Shown here: positions 24,846-33,672 of the stretch, piece after piece
Layout: each line of letters opens with the position of its first letter
Numbering within the stretch: the stretch's first letter is position 1
NCBI RefSeq assembly: GCF_900113935.1
Contig: NZ_FORF01000020.1
Coordinates: forward strand, 1-44,456
DNA: 44,456 nt
From: Aquamicrobium aerolatum DSM 21857
Lineage (GTDB): Bacteria; Pseudomonadota; Alphaproteobacteria; Rhizobiales; Rhizobiaceae
Direction: 5' to 3'
Made by a program: the position numbers and the translations under genes
Notes under the pieces: generated by a model
Database searches by the model: none
Seen by the model: only the letters and a program-made list of their open reading frames with translations
Told to the model about the DNA's origin: nothing

Positions 24846-25718
24846 CTATTCTTCTTCCGGCTTGAGGCTCAGAATTTTAGCCAGTGATACTTTCGCGCTG
24901 CCCGGTTCGAGCGGCTTTTGCTGCGACGCGTGGGGTGCCCAGCCCGACAGCCAGATCGTCGAGAAGGTGGCGCGAACCCGCCCGTCCGGGTCGGAGAAAC
25001 GTTCCGCGTAAATCTCTGCGGCGCGCAGGAACAGCGCCTTGCTTGCGGGCTTCCGGCTTCGTGCCAGCAGGCTGTTGGTCGCCCCCATCGCACGCAGGTC
25101 ACGGATCAGCGCAAACATCGAATCGTAGCGTACCGTGACGCTTTCGCTGTCGGTCACCGGCAGCGCAAATCCCGCCCGCTGCAACAGGCCGCCCATGTCG
25201 CGGACATCGGCAAAGGGGAAGACGCGCGGGCTGGCGCCGCCATAAAGCTCTGTCTCCGCCGCCAGCAGAGCTTCGCGCAGTTCGCCAAGCGTGCCCGCGC
25301 CGGCAAGGCACCCGAGAAACAGTCCGTCAGGACGCAGCGACCGTCGAATCTGGATCAGCATACCCGGCAGATCATTGGCTTCCTGCAGGGCGTAGAGCGA
25401 GATGACGAGGTCGACGCTTTCAGGTTGAAGTGGCAGGATTTCATCCTGTGCAACCAGCCCGTCACCGTCCAGCAGAGCAGCGTCGGTTTCGACGCGGAAG
25501 ATGTTTTCGACCTTGCCGGACTGCTGCAGCATCCTTTGCGCTGCGTCTGTCTGCGACAATACGCTGGCGGCGGTGCCAAAGCTGCGCTGGACCGTCGACA
25601 GGCGGTCGGCAACGTCTTCTGCTGCCCGCTGCATGAGGAAGTGAGCGCCCCGGTCGTCAATGCGACGCGCGCGACGCTTGCGCGCCACCAGGCTTTGCAG
25701 ATCAAATACAGGTTCCAT
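24846..25718 (-). CDS. Class I SAM-dependent methyltransferase-like protein (NDUFAF5/BioC-like)
   Basis: This 290-residue protein begins MEPVFDLQSLVARKRRAR, an N-terminus seen in alphaproteobacterial relatives of the mitochondrial complex I assembly factor NDUFAF5. Methyltransferase features are LQPESVDLVISLYALQEAND (motif IV/V region) and LIQIRRSLRPDGLFLGCLAG. The usual glycine-rich SAM motif I is not evident: where GxGxG is expected the sequence reads ASVLSQTDAAQ. Catalytic competence is therefore uncertain. The start at 25718 has GGGGAG five bases upstream. The gene is divergent from comF. A much longer minus-strand frame reaching 26603 is an overlap with comF and was rejected. Confidence 0.8.
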   Translation of the reverse strand: MEPVFDLQSLVARKRRARRIDDRGAHFLMQRAAEDVADRLSTVQRSFGTAASVLSQTDAAQRMLQQSGKVENIFRVETDAALLDGDGLVAQDEILPLQPESVDLVISLYALQEANDLPGMLIQIRRSLRPDGLFLGCLAGAGTLGELREALLAAETELYGGASPRVFPFADVRDMGGLLQRAGFALPVTDSESVTVRYDSMFALIRDLRAMGATNSLLARSRKPASKALFLRAAEIYAERFSDPDGRVRATFSTIWLSGWAPHASQQKPLEPGSAKVSLAKILSLKPEEE

Positions 25719-25778
25719 GCAACTCCCCGGCGTATCCTGATGCCGATTGGCCGGCATCTGTGATATGGTGCCGGCAGG

Positions 25779-26576
25779 GTGGGATGTCTCGTGAACGATC
25801 GCGTCGTCAAGTTCAAGGGGCTGTTCGTCGCTGGATCGCAATGGGCAGCGCGAACGCTCTTCCCGCCCGTCTGTGGCGGGTGCCGCCGGCTGGTCGATGC
25901 GCCCGGCACCCTGTGCGCGGCCTGCTGGCCGACGCTGCGCTTCATCGAGCGTCCGTTCTGCGAGATATTGGGCACGCCCTTCCTCTATGACATTGGCGAC
26001 GGCGTGGTCAGCGCCGATGCGTTGGCGAGCCCGCCACCCTTCTCGCGCGCGCGGGCGGCTGTCTCCTATTGCGGTGTTACGCGGCAGATGGTCCAGAATT
26101 TCAAGTTTGGCGACCGCACCGAAATGGCGCCGTGGATGGCGCGCTGGATGATGCGCGCAGGCGGCGATCTGATCCACGACGCGGATTTGATCGTCCCGGT
26201 CCCGCTCCATCGGCGTCGCTTCTTCCTGCGCCGGTTCAACCAGTCGGCGGAGCTGGCGCGTGCGCTCTCTCATCTTTGCGGCAAGCCGTTCGAGCCCGAC
26301 GCGGTGCAGCGTATTCGCTTCACGCGCAGCCAGGTGGGGCTTGGTGCACGCGAGCGGGCAGACAATGTGCGCGGAGCATTTCGCGTGCCAGAAAGCCGAC
26401 GCAGCCTTCTGCACGGACGCCGCGTGCTCCTGATCGACGATGTCTACACCACCGGCACGACGGTTTCGGCTGTCACAAAGGTGATTTTGGCCGCTGGCGC
26501 GCAAGGCGTGGATGTGCTCACCTTTGCACGGGTGTTGCCTGGGGACTTCCTGTCTGATGATCCCGAGACTATATGA
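25779..26576 (+). CDS. ComF-family phosphoribosyltransferase-like protein
   Basis: This protein of about 261-265 residues has an N-terminal double CxxC zinc-finger-like motif (C32, C35, C46, C49; VCGGC and CAAC). Its C-terminal PRTase domain carries the PRPP-binding motif VLLIDDVYTTGTTVSA and the upstream VPVPLHRRRFFLRRFNQS. ComF proteins are linked to DNA uptake in competent bacteria; in alphaproteobacteria the role is unproven. The first in-frame start is GTG at 25779, and GTG at 25791 is an equally plausible alternative behind GGGTGGG. The glutaredoxin gene follows after 25 bases. Confidence 0.9.
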   Translation: MGCLVNDRVVKFKGLFVAGSQWAARTLFPPVCGGCRRLVDAPGTLCAACWPTLRFIERPFCEILGTPFLYDIGDGVVSADALASPPPFSRARAAVSYCGVTRQMVQNFKFGDRTEMAPWMARWMMRAGGDLIHDADLIVPVPLHRRRFFLRRFNQSAELARALSHLCGKPFEPDAVQRIRFTRSQVGLGARERADNVRGAFRVPESRRSLLHGRRVLLIDDVYTTGTTVSAVTKVILAAGAQGVDVLTFARVLPGDFLSDDPETI

Positions 26577-26601
26577 GACGGATAACAACCGGACGGAATT
26601 C

Positions 26602-26862
26602 ATGGTCGACGTTACAATTTACACACGCATGATGTGCTCCTACAGCACGGCAGCCAAGCGCCTGCTCGAGAGCAAGGGCGTTGAATTCACCGAGCACGAC
26701 GCCAGCTTTTCGCCGGAACTGCGCCAGGAAATGATTACGCGCGCCAACGGCGCGTCGACCTTTCCGCAGATTTTCATCGGCGATGTGCATGTCGGCGGGT
26801 CGGATGACCTGCATGCACTGGAACGCGAGGGCAAGCTCGACGCCCTGCTGAACCAGGCCTGA
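26602..26862 (+). CDS. grxC: GrxC-type glutaredoxin with a CSYS (monothiol) active site
   Basis: This 86-residue protein has a glutaredoxin fold along its full length: VTIYTRMMC at the start, the TFPQIFIGDVHVGG cis-proline and glutathione-binding region, and DDLHALEREGKL at the end. Most GrxC proteins have CPYC or CGYC. Here the codons TGC TCC TAC AGC give C12-S-Y-S15, so the resolving cysteine is a serine. The extra cysteine common after HVGG is also a serine (GGSDD), leaving a single cysteine in the protein. It should work only by the monothiol (glutathionylation) mechanism, or bind Fe-S. The start at 26602 is the only sensible ATG. It lies between comF and the nitrilase gene. Confidence 0.9.
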   Translation: MVDVTIYTRMMCSYSTAAKRLLESKGVEFTEHDASFSPELRQEMITRANGASTFPQIFIGDVHVGGSDDLHALEREGKLDALLNQA

Positions 26863-26876
26863 GCAAGGATTATGTG

Positions 26877-27728
26877 ATGAGCAGTTTCAAGGTTGCCGCC
26901 CTGCAGATGCGCTCGACGACCAGTCTGGAGCGCAATGTCGCCGCGTTTGAGGAACTGGTGCGCAACGCAGCCGCGCAGGGCGCGATCTATGTGCAGTCGC
27001 CTGAGATGACCGGCGCTTTGGTGCGCGACAAGGAATCGCTGAGAGCGATGTTGCGCAGTGAGGCGGAAGACCCGGTGGCTCTCAAGGCCGCCGCGTTGGC
27101 GCGTGAGCTTGGCATCGTCGTTCATGTCGGCTCGACAGCTATTGCGCGCCCCGACGGCAAGGTCGCCAACCGTGGGCTGTTGTATGATGGCGCTGGCGTC
27201 AAGCTCGCGAGCTACGACAAGATCCACATGTTCGACGTTGATCTCGACAATGGCGAGAGCTGGCGCGAATCGGCAACCTACCAGCCGGGCACGCGCGCGG
27301 TCGTTGTCGATCTTCCGTTTGCGCGTCTTGGCATGGGCGTCTGCTACGATGTCCGTTTCCCGCAATTGTTCCGCGCCCAGGCGCTGGCCGGTGCGCAGAT
27401 CCTCACCATGCCGGCGGCGTTCACCCGCCAGACCGGCGAGGCGCATTGGCATGTCTTGCAGCGTGCCCGCGCGATCGAGAATGGCGCGTTCGTCATTTCT
27501 GCCGCGCAAGGCGGGTTGCATGAAGATGGCCGCGAGACCTACGGCCATTCGATCATCGTCGATCCATGGGGGCGCGTCCTTGCCGAAGCGGATCACGCTG
27601 AGCCTGCCGTCGTGGTGGCGGAAATTGACATTGCGGCCTCTCCACAGGCGCGCAGCAAGGTTCCCAACCTGAAGAATGCGCGTGAATTCGAGGTTGAGTT
27701 GATACGCGTACCGGAGATTGCGTCATGA
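26877..27728 (+). CDS. Carbon-nitrogen hydrolase (nitrilase superfamily, Nit-like)
   Basis: This 283-residue enzyme has the Glu-Lys-Cys triad E43 (SPEMTG), K115 (YDKIHMFDVD) and C156 (GMGVCYDVRFPQL). The DKIHMFDVD segment and overall sequence fit the Nit1/Nit2-like amidase branch, whose known role is hydrolysis of deaminated glutathione. That would suit the neighbouring glutaredoxin gene, but this is an inference. The ATG at 26877 has AAGGA about eight bases upstream; a GTG one codon earlier is also possible. Its stop overlaps the start of the DUF1178 gene (ATGA). Confidence 0.9.
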   Translation: MSSFKVAALQMRSTTSLERNVAAFEELVRNAAAQGAIYVQSPEMTGALVRDKESLRAMLRSEAEDPVALKAAALARELGIVVHVGSTAIARPDGKVANRGLLYDGAGVKLASYDKIHMFDVDLDNGESWRESATYQPGTRAVVVDLPFARLGMGVCYDVRFPQLFRAQALAGAQILTMPAAFTRQTGEAHWHVLQRARAIENGAFVISAAQGGLHEDGRETYGHSIIVDPWGRVLAEADHAEPAVVVAEIDIAASPQARSKVPNLKNAREFEVELIRVPEIAS

Positions 27729-28150
27729 TCCGTTTCTCGCTCATTTGCGACGCGGAACACAAATTCGAAGGCTGGTTCCGCAACAGCGAAGACTTTGACA
27801 CCCAGAAAAAGCGCGGATTCGTCGCTTGTCCGGTCTGTCACTCGGCAAAGGTCGAGAAGGCGTTGATGGCTCCAGCTGTGTCGACCGGGCGCAAACAGGA
27901 AACAATTGCGCTGGCGATGGGTGAAGAGCAGCGCAAGGCTTTGGCGCAACTCAGAAAGCTGGCCGAGAAGGCACGCGAAAACGCCGATTATGTCGGCGAC
28001 AAATTCGCCGAGGAAGCCCGCAAGATCCATTTCGGAGAGACAGAAGCGCGTGGCATCTATGGCGAGGCGACTGTCGAAGAGGCAAGTGCGCTCGTCGAGG
28101 ATGGTGTCGAGTTCATGCCGCTTCCCGTTTTTCCCGACGACAAGAATTGA
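27725..28150 (+). CDS. DUF1178 family protein
   Basis: This 141-residue protein has the DUF1178 opening MIRFSLICDAEHKFEGWFRN and a CxxC pair in FVACPVCHSAKVEKALMAP, suggesting a small metal-binding site shared with C8. The C-terminal half is charged and helical (LAQLRKLAEKARENADYVGD, then KFAEEARKIHFGE). The family is widespread in alpha- and betaproteobacteria and has no established function. Translation is coupled to the nitrilase gene by a four-base overlap. Grx-nitrilase-DUF1178 is a conserved order in Hyphomicrobiales. Confidence 0.9.
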   Translation: MIRFSLICDAEHKFEGWFRNSEDFDTQKKRGFVACPVCHSAKVEKALMAPAVSTGRKQETIALAMGEEQRKALAQLRKLAEKARENADYVGDKFAEEARKIHFGETEARGIYGEATVEEASALVEDGVEFMPLPVFPDDKN

Positions 28151-28188
28151 CCTTTCGTGGTTGAGACGAGAGGCGAGGGGTGCTCCAC

Positions 28189-29076
28189 ATGAATCTGCTG
28201 TGGCACTCCGCTATCAGTCTTCTCGTTGTCACCGGAGCGCTGTTGGGACTGACCTTGCCGCTCGGCAAGCTGGCAGCTGCCGCCGGCGTCGCGCCGACCG
28301 TCTGGTCGCTGCTGATTTCAGCAGGTGCCGGGCTGGTGCTGCTGGCTGCCTTTACCCTGCGGGGTGGTCGCCTTGGCCTTTCGCCCGGACATCTTCGCTA
28401 TTATTGCGTGGTGGCGGCGCTTTCCTATGCCATTCCCAACCTTCTGATGTTTTCGGCCATGCCGCATCTGGGTGCCGGCTATGTCGGCATCATGTTCACG
28501 ATGACGCCGATGCTGACCATGGTGATCTCCATCGCCATGCGCGTGCAAAAGCCCAATGCGCTGGGAATAGCGGGCATTGTGGTGGGCTTTCTTGGGGCAT
28601 TGCTGGTGGCGATGACGCGCGGCGAGGCGGGTCAGCCGGCGTCGCTTGGCTGGGTAGCCATGGGCCTTGCGGTGCCGGTATTCCTGTCGATGGGCAATGT
28701 TTATCGCACCTGGGACTGGCCCAAGGGTGCTGATCCGATCGAGCTTGCGGCAGGAAGCCATCTCGCCTCCGCTTCGATGCTGCTTCTCTTGGCGCTGGTC
28801 ACCGGGACTGCTTCATCCATCCCGGCCATTGCCGACGTTCCGGCACTGTCACTGATCCAGGTAATTTCCGCAGCCAGCATGTTTGCGTTCTTCTTCCGCC
28901 TGCAGGCGGTTGGAGGGCCGATCTATCTAAGCCAGATCGGCTATGTCGCCGCTGCCGTAGGCCTCATCTCCGGAACGCTGTTTCTGGGCGAAAGCTACCA
29001 CGTGCTGACGTGGCTGGGCGCGGTGATCGTCTGCGCCGGCGTAGCCATGACCACGCGGGCGCAGATCAGGGCCTGA
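28189..29076 (+). CDS. DMT-superfamily (EamA) transporter
   Basis: This 295-residue membrane protein has ten predicted helices formed by two EamA repeats of five. Typical signatures are SYAIPNLLMFSAMPHLGAGY in repeat 1 and the final repeat around LFLGESYHVLTWLGAVIVCA. Members export amino acids, metabolites or drugs; the substrate is not known. The ATG at 28189 has GAGGGG eight bases upstream and was preferred to the GTG at 28180. It converges on ubiG with a four-base gap. Confidence 0.88.
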   Translation: MNLLWHSAISLLVVTGALLGLTLPLGKLAAAAGVAPTVWSLLISAGAGLVLLAAFTLRGGRLGLSPGHLRYYCVVAALSYAIPNLLMFSAMPHLGAGYVGIMFTMTPMLTMVISIAMRVQKPNALGIAGIVVGFLGALLVAMTRGEAGQPASLGWVAMGLAVPVFLSMGNVYRTWDWPKGADPIELAAGSHLASASMLLLLALVTGTASSIPAIADVPALSLIQVISAASMFAFFFRLQAVGGPIYLSQIGYVAAAVGLISGTLFLGESYHVLTWLGAVIVCAGVAMTTRAQIRA

Positions 29077-29085
29077 CGCGTCAGG
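29072..29085. repeat. Perfect 14-bp palindrome spanning two convergent stop codons
   Basis: CCTGACGCGTCAGG is its own reverse complement. Its left TGA is the stop codon of the DMT transporter and its right TCA is the stop of ubiG on the other strand. It has no loop or T-run, so termination is doubtful. Confidence 0.5.
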
Positions 29086-29830
29086 ATGCGAGTTTTTCGG
29101 CCAGAACCATGTAATTGACGTCGAGGTCGCTGGATTTCGCCCAGCGGTCGGTCAGCGGGTTGTAGCTGACGCCGGCGCGGTCGGTGATGGTCATGCCGGC
29201 AGCGCTCAGCGCCTTCTCCAGCTCTTCCGGGCGCACCAGCTTGTTATACTGGTGGGTGCCGCGCGGCAGCCAGCGCAGCACATATTCGGCCCCGAAGATC
29301 GCCAGCCCGAGCGCCTTGAGCGTGCGGTTGATCGTCGCGATGAACATCATGCCGTCCGGCTTCACCATCTCGGCGCAGCGGCTGACGAAGAAATCGACAT
29401 CGGCGACATGCTCGACGACTTCCATGTTGAGGACGACGTCGAACTTCTCGCCGGCATCGGCGAGCGCTTCGGCCGTGGTGGCGCGATAGTCGATCGAAAC
29501 GCCGACCTCGGCTGCATGAAGTTTTGCAACTTCGATGTTCGTGTCGGAAGCGTCAGCGCCGACAACCTCTGCGCCAAGACGCGCCATCGGCTCGCACAAC
29601 AGGCCGCCACCGCAGCCGATGTCGAGGATGCGCAAGCCTTCAAATGGCTTGGCTGCCCGCGGGTCGCGGCCAAAGCGCGTTGCCACACTGTCGCGGATAT
29701 AAGCGAGGCGGACGGGATTGAACTTGTGCAGCGGACGGAATTTTCCGGTCGGGCTCCACCATTCAGCGGCCATTGCTGAGAAACGTTCGACTTCCCCTGC
29801 ATCGATGGTCGTACGTCGAGCTTCGGTCAT
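29081..29830 (-). CDS. ubiG: Ubiquinone biosynthesis O-methyltransferase
   Basis: This 249-residue enzyme performs both O-methylations of ubiquinone synthesis. The N-terminus is diagnostic ([20 protein letters not shown], then [14 protein letters not shown]). SAM motif I is [20 protein letters not shown] at about 68-87, followed by [20 protein letters not shown] and [11 protein letters not shown]. The length and all motifs are normal. The start at 29830 ([13 protein letters not shown]) is standard. It is divergent from the aspartokinase gene. Confidence 0.96.
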   Translation of the reverse strand: MTEARRTTIDAGEVERFSAMAAEWWSPTGKFRPLHKFNPVRLAYIRDSVATRFGRDPRAAKPFEGLRILDIGCGGGLLCEPMARLGAEVVGADASDTNIEVAKLHAAEVGVSIDYRATTAEALADAGEKFDVVLNMEVVEHVADVDFFVSRCAEMVKPDGMMFIATINRTLKALGLAIFGAEYVLRWLPRGTHQYNKLVRPEELEKALSAAGMTITDRAGVSYNPLTDRWAKSSDLDVNYMVLAEKLAS

Positions 29831-29942
29831 GCGATGGTCTCCTTCGATGCCTTGAAGTCGTGGAGGGCGCGCAGAATGTCAAGCTCCAACCATGCGCTCG
29901 CTTGCGCATCAAATCAGATTTGTCTATGGAACCCCCGCATTC

Positions 29943-29963
29943 GCACCTCGCGTCGCGGGGTGC
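29943..29963 (+). promoter_or_regulatory. Hairpin in the lysC leader
   Basis: GCACC and GGTGC enclose an inner CGCG/CGCG pair and are followed by ATTTCTTTG. This could be a leader hairpin or weak attenuator about 60 bases upstream of the aspartokinase start. No lysine riboswitch consensus and no lysine- or threonine-rich leader peptide was seen. Confidence 0.25.
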
Positions 29964-30023
29964 ATTTCTTTGAATCTCCCGTGGTGTTCTCACCCCGGCT
30001 GGCTTGCAAGGACTGTCGCTCTC

Positions 30024-31298
30024 ATGGCGCGCATTGTGATGAAATTCGGTGGGACCTCGGTCGCCGACATCGCCCGCATCCGCAATGTGGCGCGGCACGT
30101 CAAACGCGAGGTCGACGCGGGCCATCAGGTCGCAGTCGTTGTGTCAGCCATGGCCGGCAAGACCAACGAGCTGGTCGGCTGGGTCCATGAAGCATCCAGG
30201 GCCGAAGGCTCGTCGCTGAACATCTACGATGCGCGCGAATACGATGCGGTCGTTGCTTCCGGCGAGCAGGTCACATCCGGCCTTCTGGCGCTGGTGCTGC
30301 AGTCGATGGGCGTTCACGCCCGTTCGTGGCAGGGCTGGCAGATCCCGCTCAAGACAGACAATTCCCATGGTGCCGCGCGCATCGAGGATATTGATGGCTC
30401 GTTCCTCATCCAGCGATTCGAGGAAGGCCAGGTTGCGGTCATCGCCGGCTTCCAGGGCATTGCGCCGGACAACCGTATCACCACGCTTGGCCGTGGCGGC
30501 TCCGACACCAGCGCGGTGGCACTTGCCGCAGCGGTGAAGGCGGATCGCTGCGATATTTATACCGACGTCGACGGCGTCTATACTACCGACCCGCGCATCG
30601 AGCCGAAGGCACGCCGCCTTGGCAAGATTTCCTTCGAGGAAATGCTTGAAATGGCGTCGCTGGGTGCGAAAGTGCTGCAGGTCCGGTCAGTTGAACTGGC
30701 AATGGTGCACAAGGTGCGCACATTCGTCCGCTCTTCGTTTGTGGAGCCGGATGCGCCGGGTATGGGCGATTTCGACAATCCGCCCGGAACCCTCATTTGC
30801 GACGAGGAAGAAATCGTGGAACAGCAGGTCGTCACCGGTATCGCTTACGCCAAGGACGAGGCGCAGATTTCGCTGCGTCGTGTCGCCGACAGACCCGGCG
30901 TTTCCGCAGGGATCTTCGGGCCACTGGCCGAAGCCTCGATCAACGTCGACATGATCGTCCAGAACATTTCCGAGGACGGTGGCACCACCGACATCACCTT
31001 CACCGTGCCTTCGGGCGACGTGAAGAAGGCGCTGTCCGTGCTGGAGAAGGTGCGTGAGACCATCGGTTTCGACGCCATTCAGCACGATGACGGCATGTCG
31101 AAAGTGTCGGTGATCGGCATCGGCATGCGCAGCCATGCCGGTGTGGCAGCGTCCGCGTTCCGGGCGCTTGCCGACAAGGGCATCAACATTCGTGCGATCA
31201 CGACCTCGGAGATCAAGATCTCGATCCTGATCGACGGTCCTTACACGGAACTTGCAGTTCGCACTTTGCATTCCGTTTACGGACTGGATAAGCAGTAA
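30024..31298 (+). CDS. lysC: Aspartate kinase
   Basis: This 424-residue enzyme phosphorylates aspartate as the first step to lysine, threonine, methionine and diaminopimelate. The kinase domain opens MARIVMKFGGTSVADI and contains VVVSAMAGKTNELV, TLGRGGSDTSAVALA and DVDGVYTTDPR. Two ACT domains follow from about residue 265 (ISLRRVADRPGVSAGIFGPL and VSVIGIGMRSHAGVAASAF), the sites for feedback inhibition. The start at 30024 was chosen because the protein family begins here; an in-frame extension to 29892 has no family support. It lies 93 bases upstream of ptsP. Confidence 0.97.
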   Translation: MARIVMKFGGTSVADIARIRNVARHVKREVDAGHQVAVVVSAMAGKTNELVGWVHEASRAEGSSLNIYDAREYDAVVASGEQVTSGLLALVLQSMGVHARSWQGWQIPLKTDNSHGAARIEDIDGSFLIQRFEEGQVAVIAGFQGIAPDNRITTLGRGGSDTSAVALAAAVKADRCDIYTDVDGVYTTDPRIEPKARRLGKISFEEMLEMASLGAKVLQVRSVELAMVHKVRTFVRSSFVEPDAPGMGDFDNPPGTLICDEEEIVEQQVVTGIAYAKDEAQISLRRVADRPGVSAGIFGPLAEASINVDMIVQNISEDGGTTDITFTVPSGDVKKALSVLEKVRETIGFDAIQHDDGMSKVSVIGIGMRSHAGVAASAFRALADKGINIRAITTSEIKISILIDGPYTELAVRTLHSVYGLDKQ

Positions 31299-31391
31299 GC
31301 GAGTTCGGCAATGTCGAATTCGCGAACGGCGGCCTGAAGCACAAGCCCACATTCTTGCGTTGGCCGCTCTTGTGGGAGAAAGAGAAGCGCC

Positions 31392-33662
31392 ATGCGTGAT
31401 ACAGCCGCTGGCCCGCGTCTATTGCTGCGACGGCTTCGCGAGCTCATGGCGGAAGCGCTGGAGCCGCAGGACCGTCTTGATCGCATCGTTCACCACATTG
31501 CCCAGAACATGGTTGCGGAAGTCTGCTCGCTGTATGTCTTGCGGGCGGATTCGATTCTTGAGCTCTACGCGACAGAGGGTCTGAACCCCAGCGCGGTACA
31601 CCAGGCGCAGTTGCGGCTGGGGCAGGGTCTGGTCGGCACCATTGCTGCCAGTGCGCGTCCCTTGAATCTCTCCGAAGCTCAGAAGCATCCGGCCTTCGCC
31701 TATCTGCCGGAAACCGGAGAAGAGATTTACAATTCGTTCCTCGGTGTGCCGGTGCTGCGCGCCGGACGCACCCTCGGTGTGCTGGTCGTCCAGAACAAGA
31801 CGATGCGGCAATATCGCGAGGATGAGATCGAGGCGCTTGAAACCACGGCGATGGTGATCGCCGAGATGATCGCTTCCGGCGATCTGGCGCGTTTGACGCG
31901 GACTGGGCTGGAGCTGGACGTTTCGCGCCCCGTGACCGTGCGCGGCATGCCGTTCAACGAGGGCGTGGGTCTTGGCCATGTGGTTCTTCACGAGCCGCGT
32001 ATCGTTGTCACCAATCTCTTCAACGAGGACAGCGAGCAGGAAGTCGCCCGGCTCGAGCACGCGCTCGGTTCGTTGCGCCTTTCCATCGACGACATGCTGG
32101 AGCGCCGCGAAGTTGCCTTCGAAGGCGAACATCGCGAGGTTCTGGAAGCCTACCGGATGTTCGCCAATGATCGCGGCTGGGTGCGCCGGCTTGAAGAGGC
32201 GATCAATAACGGCCTGACCGCCGAGGCTGCCGTCGAGAAGGTCCAGAGCGACATGCGTGCGCGCATGATGCATATGTCGGACCCTTATCTGCGCGAGCGG
32301 ATGAGCGATTTCGAGGATCTCGCCAATCGCCTTTTGCGCATGCTCATGGGTCGCGGCCCTGAAGACATCGCGTCCGTTTTGCCGCGCGATGCGATCATCG
32401 TTGCGCGCTCGATGGGCGCGGCCGAACTTCTTGACTACCCGCGCGACAAGCTGCGTGGCCTTGTCATCGAGGAAGGCGCGATCACCAGCCATGTGGTGAT
32501 CGTTGCCCGCGCCATGGGGATACCCGTCGCCGGCCAGATGAAAGGCGCCGTCTCCATGTCGGAGAATGGCGATCCCATCATCGTGGATGGCGAAGACGGT
32601 GTGATGCATCTGCGTCCGCAATCCGACGTGGAGGCCGCCTATGCCGAGAAGGTCCGGTTCCGTGCCCGCAAGCAGGAGATGTACCGCGAGCTTCGCGACA
32701 AGCCTTCGGTGACCAAAGACGGTGTGTCCGTCGACCTGATGATGAATGCCGGTCTGGTGGTCGACATTCCGCAGCTTGCCGATTCGGGTGCAGCCGGTAT
32801 TGGCCTGTTCCGCACCGAGCTTCAGTTCATGGTCGCCGCGACCTTCCCGCGCGCCGAGGCCCAGCAGAAGCTTTATCGCGATGTTCTGGAAGCAGCAGGC
32901 GGCAAGCCGGTGACGTTCCGCACCATCGACATCGGTGGTGACAAGGTGCTCCCCTATTTTGATTCCAACGTGCAGGAGGAAAATCCCGCGCTTGGCTGGC
33001 GCGCGATACGCCTGACGCTTGATCGTCCGGGTCTGTTGCGCACGCAGGTGCGGGCCTTGCTCAAGGCTGCCGGTGGACGCGAATTGCGCATGATGCTGCC
33101 GATGGTCACCGAGATTTCGGAGATCCGTCAGGCGCGCGCCATCATCGACAAGGAAGTGCGGCATCTGGCGCGGTTTGCGCATCATCTGCCGAATACGCTA
33201 AAGCTCGGCGTCATGATCGAGGTGCCCTCGCTGCTCTGGCAGCTTGAAGAGGTGATGGATACGGTCGATTTCGTGTCGGTCGGGTCCAATGATCTGTTCC
33301 AGTTCGTCACGGCAACGGACAGGGGCAGCACGCAGCTTGCAGGTCGCTTCAACCCGATCTCGGCCCATTTCCTGCGCCTTCTGCGCCACATCACGCGCAC
33401 CAGTGAGCAAACCGGAACGCCAGCCACCTTGTGCGGAGAGCTGGCTGGCCGGCCATTGTCAGCGATGGCTCTTCTGGGTGTCGGCTTCCGCTCAATCTCG
33501 ATGGCACCGGCGGCAATCGGCCCGGTCAAGGCGATGCTGACGGAATTGCCGTTGGAAAAACTGACCGGCGTGATGAATGAAACTCTTGACGGGAAGTCAG
33601 CAGAGACCGACATCGTCGCATTGCTGACGGCTTTTGCGGCCGAACACGACATTCCTCTCTGA
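31392..33662 (+). CDS. ptsP: Phosphoenolpyruvate-protein phosphotransferase, nitrogen PTS (EI-Ntr)
   Basis: This 756-residue protein takes phosphate from PEP and passes it to NPr in the regulatory nitrogen PTS. An N-terminal GAF domain (about 15-155; [20 protein letters not shown]) distinguishes it from sugar-PTS enzyme I and is the site at which glutamine is sensed in related proteins. The phospho-acceptor histidine is H367 in [20 protein letters not shown]. The PEP-binding TIM barrel follows, with [20 protein letters not shown] and [20 protein letters not shown]. The ATG at 31392 is 10 bases after GGGAGAAAGAG. prfA follows after 10 bases. Confidence 0.96.
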   Translation: MRDTAAGPRLLLRRLRELMAEALEPQDRLDRIVHHIAQNMVAEVCSLYVLRADSILELYATEGLNPSAVHQAQLRLGQGLVGTIAASARPLNLSEAQKHPAFAYLPETGEEIYNSFLGVPVLRAGRTLGVLVVQNKTMRQYREDEIEALETTAMVIAEMIASGDLARLTRTGLELDVSRPVTVRGMPFNEGVGLGHVVLHEPRIVVTNLFNEDSEQEVARLEHALGSLRLSIDDMLERREVAFEGEHREVLEAYRMFANDRGWVRRLEEAINNGLTAEAAVEKVQSDMRARMMHMSDPYLRERMSDFEDLANRLLRMLMGRGPEDIASVLPRDAIIVARSMGAAELLDYPRDKLRGLVIEEGAITSHVVIVARAMGIPVAGQMKGAVSMSENGDPIIVDGEDGVMHLRPQSDVEAAYAEKVRFRARKQEMYRELRDKPSVTKDGVSVDLMMNAGLVVDIPQLADSGAAGIGLFRTELQFMVAATFPRAEAQQKLYRDVLEAAGGKPVTFRTIDIGGDKVLPYFDSNVQEENPALGWRAIRLTLDRPGLLRTQVRALLKAAGGRELRMMLPMVTEISEIRQARAIIDKEVRHLARFAHHLPNTLKLGVMIEVPSLLWQLEEVMDTVDFVSVGSNDLFQFVTATDRGSTQLAGRFNPISAHFLRLLRHITRTSEQTGTPATLCGELAGRPLSAMALLGVGFRSISMAPAAIGPVKAMLTELPLEKLTGVMNETLDGKSAETDIVALLTAFAAEHDIPL

Positions 33663-33672
33663 CAGGCGTCCC

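Noticed and set aside
25719-26603. N-terminal extension of the methyltransferase frame
   Set aside because: It lies opposite comF and is low-complexity; the ATG at 25718 has a good ribosome-binding site.
29892-30023. In-frame N-terminal extension of aspartokinase, or a lysine riboswitch in the leader
   Set aside because: The family starts at MARIVMKFGG, and the leader shows only a small hairpin with no L-box core or lysine-codon run.
31419-33185. A 588-codon open frame opposite ptsP
   Set aside because: It is rich in His and Arg as expected from the complement of a high-GC gene, and no family was recognised.
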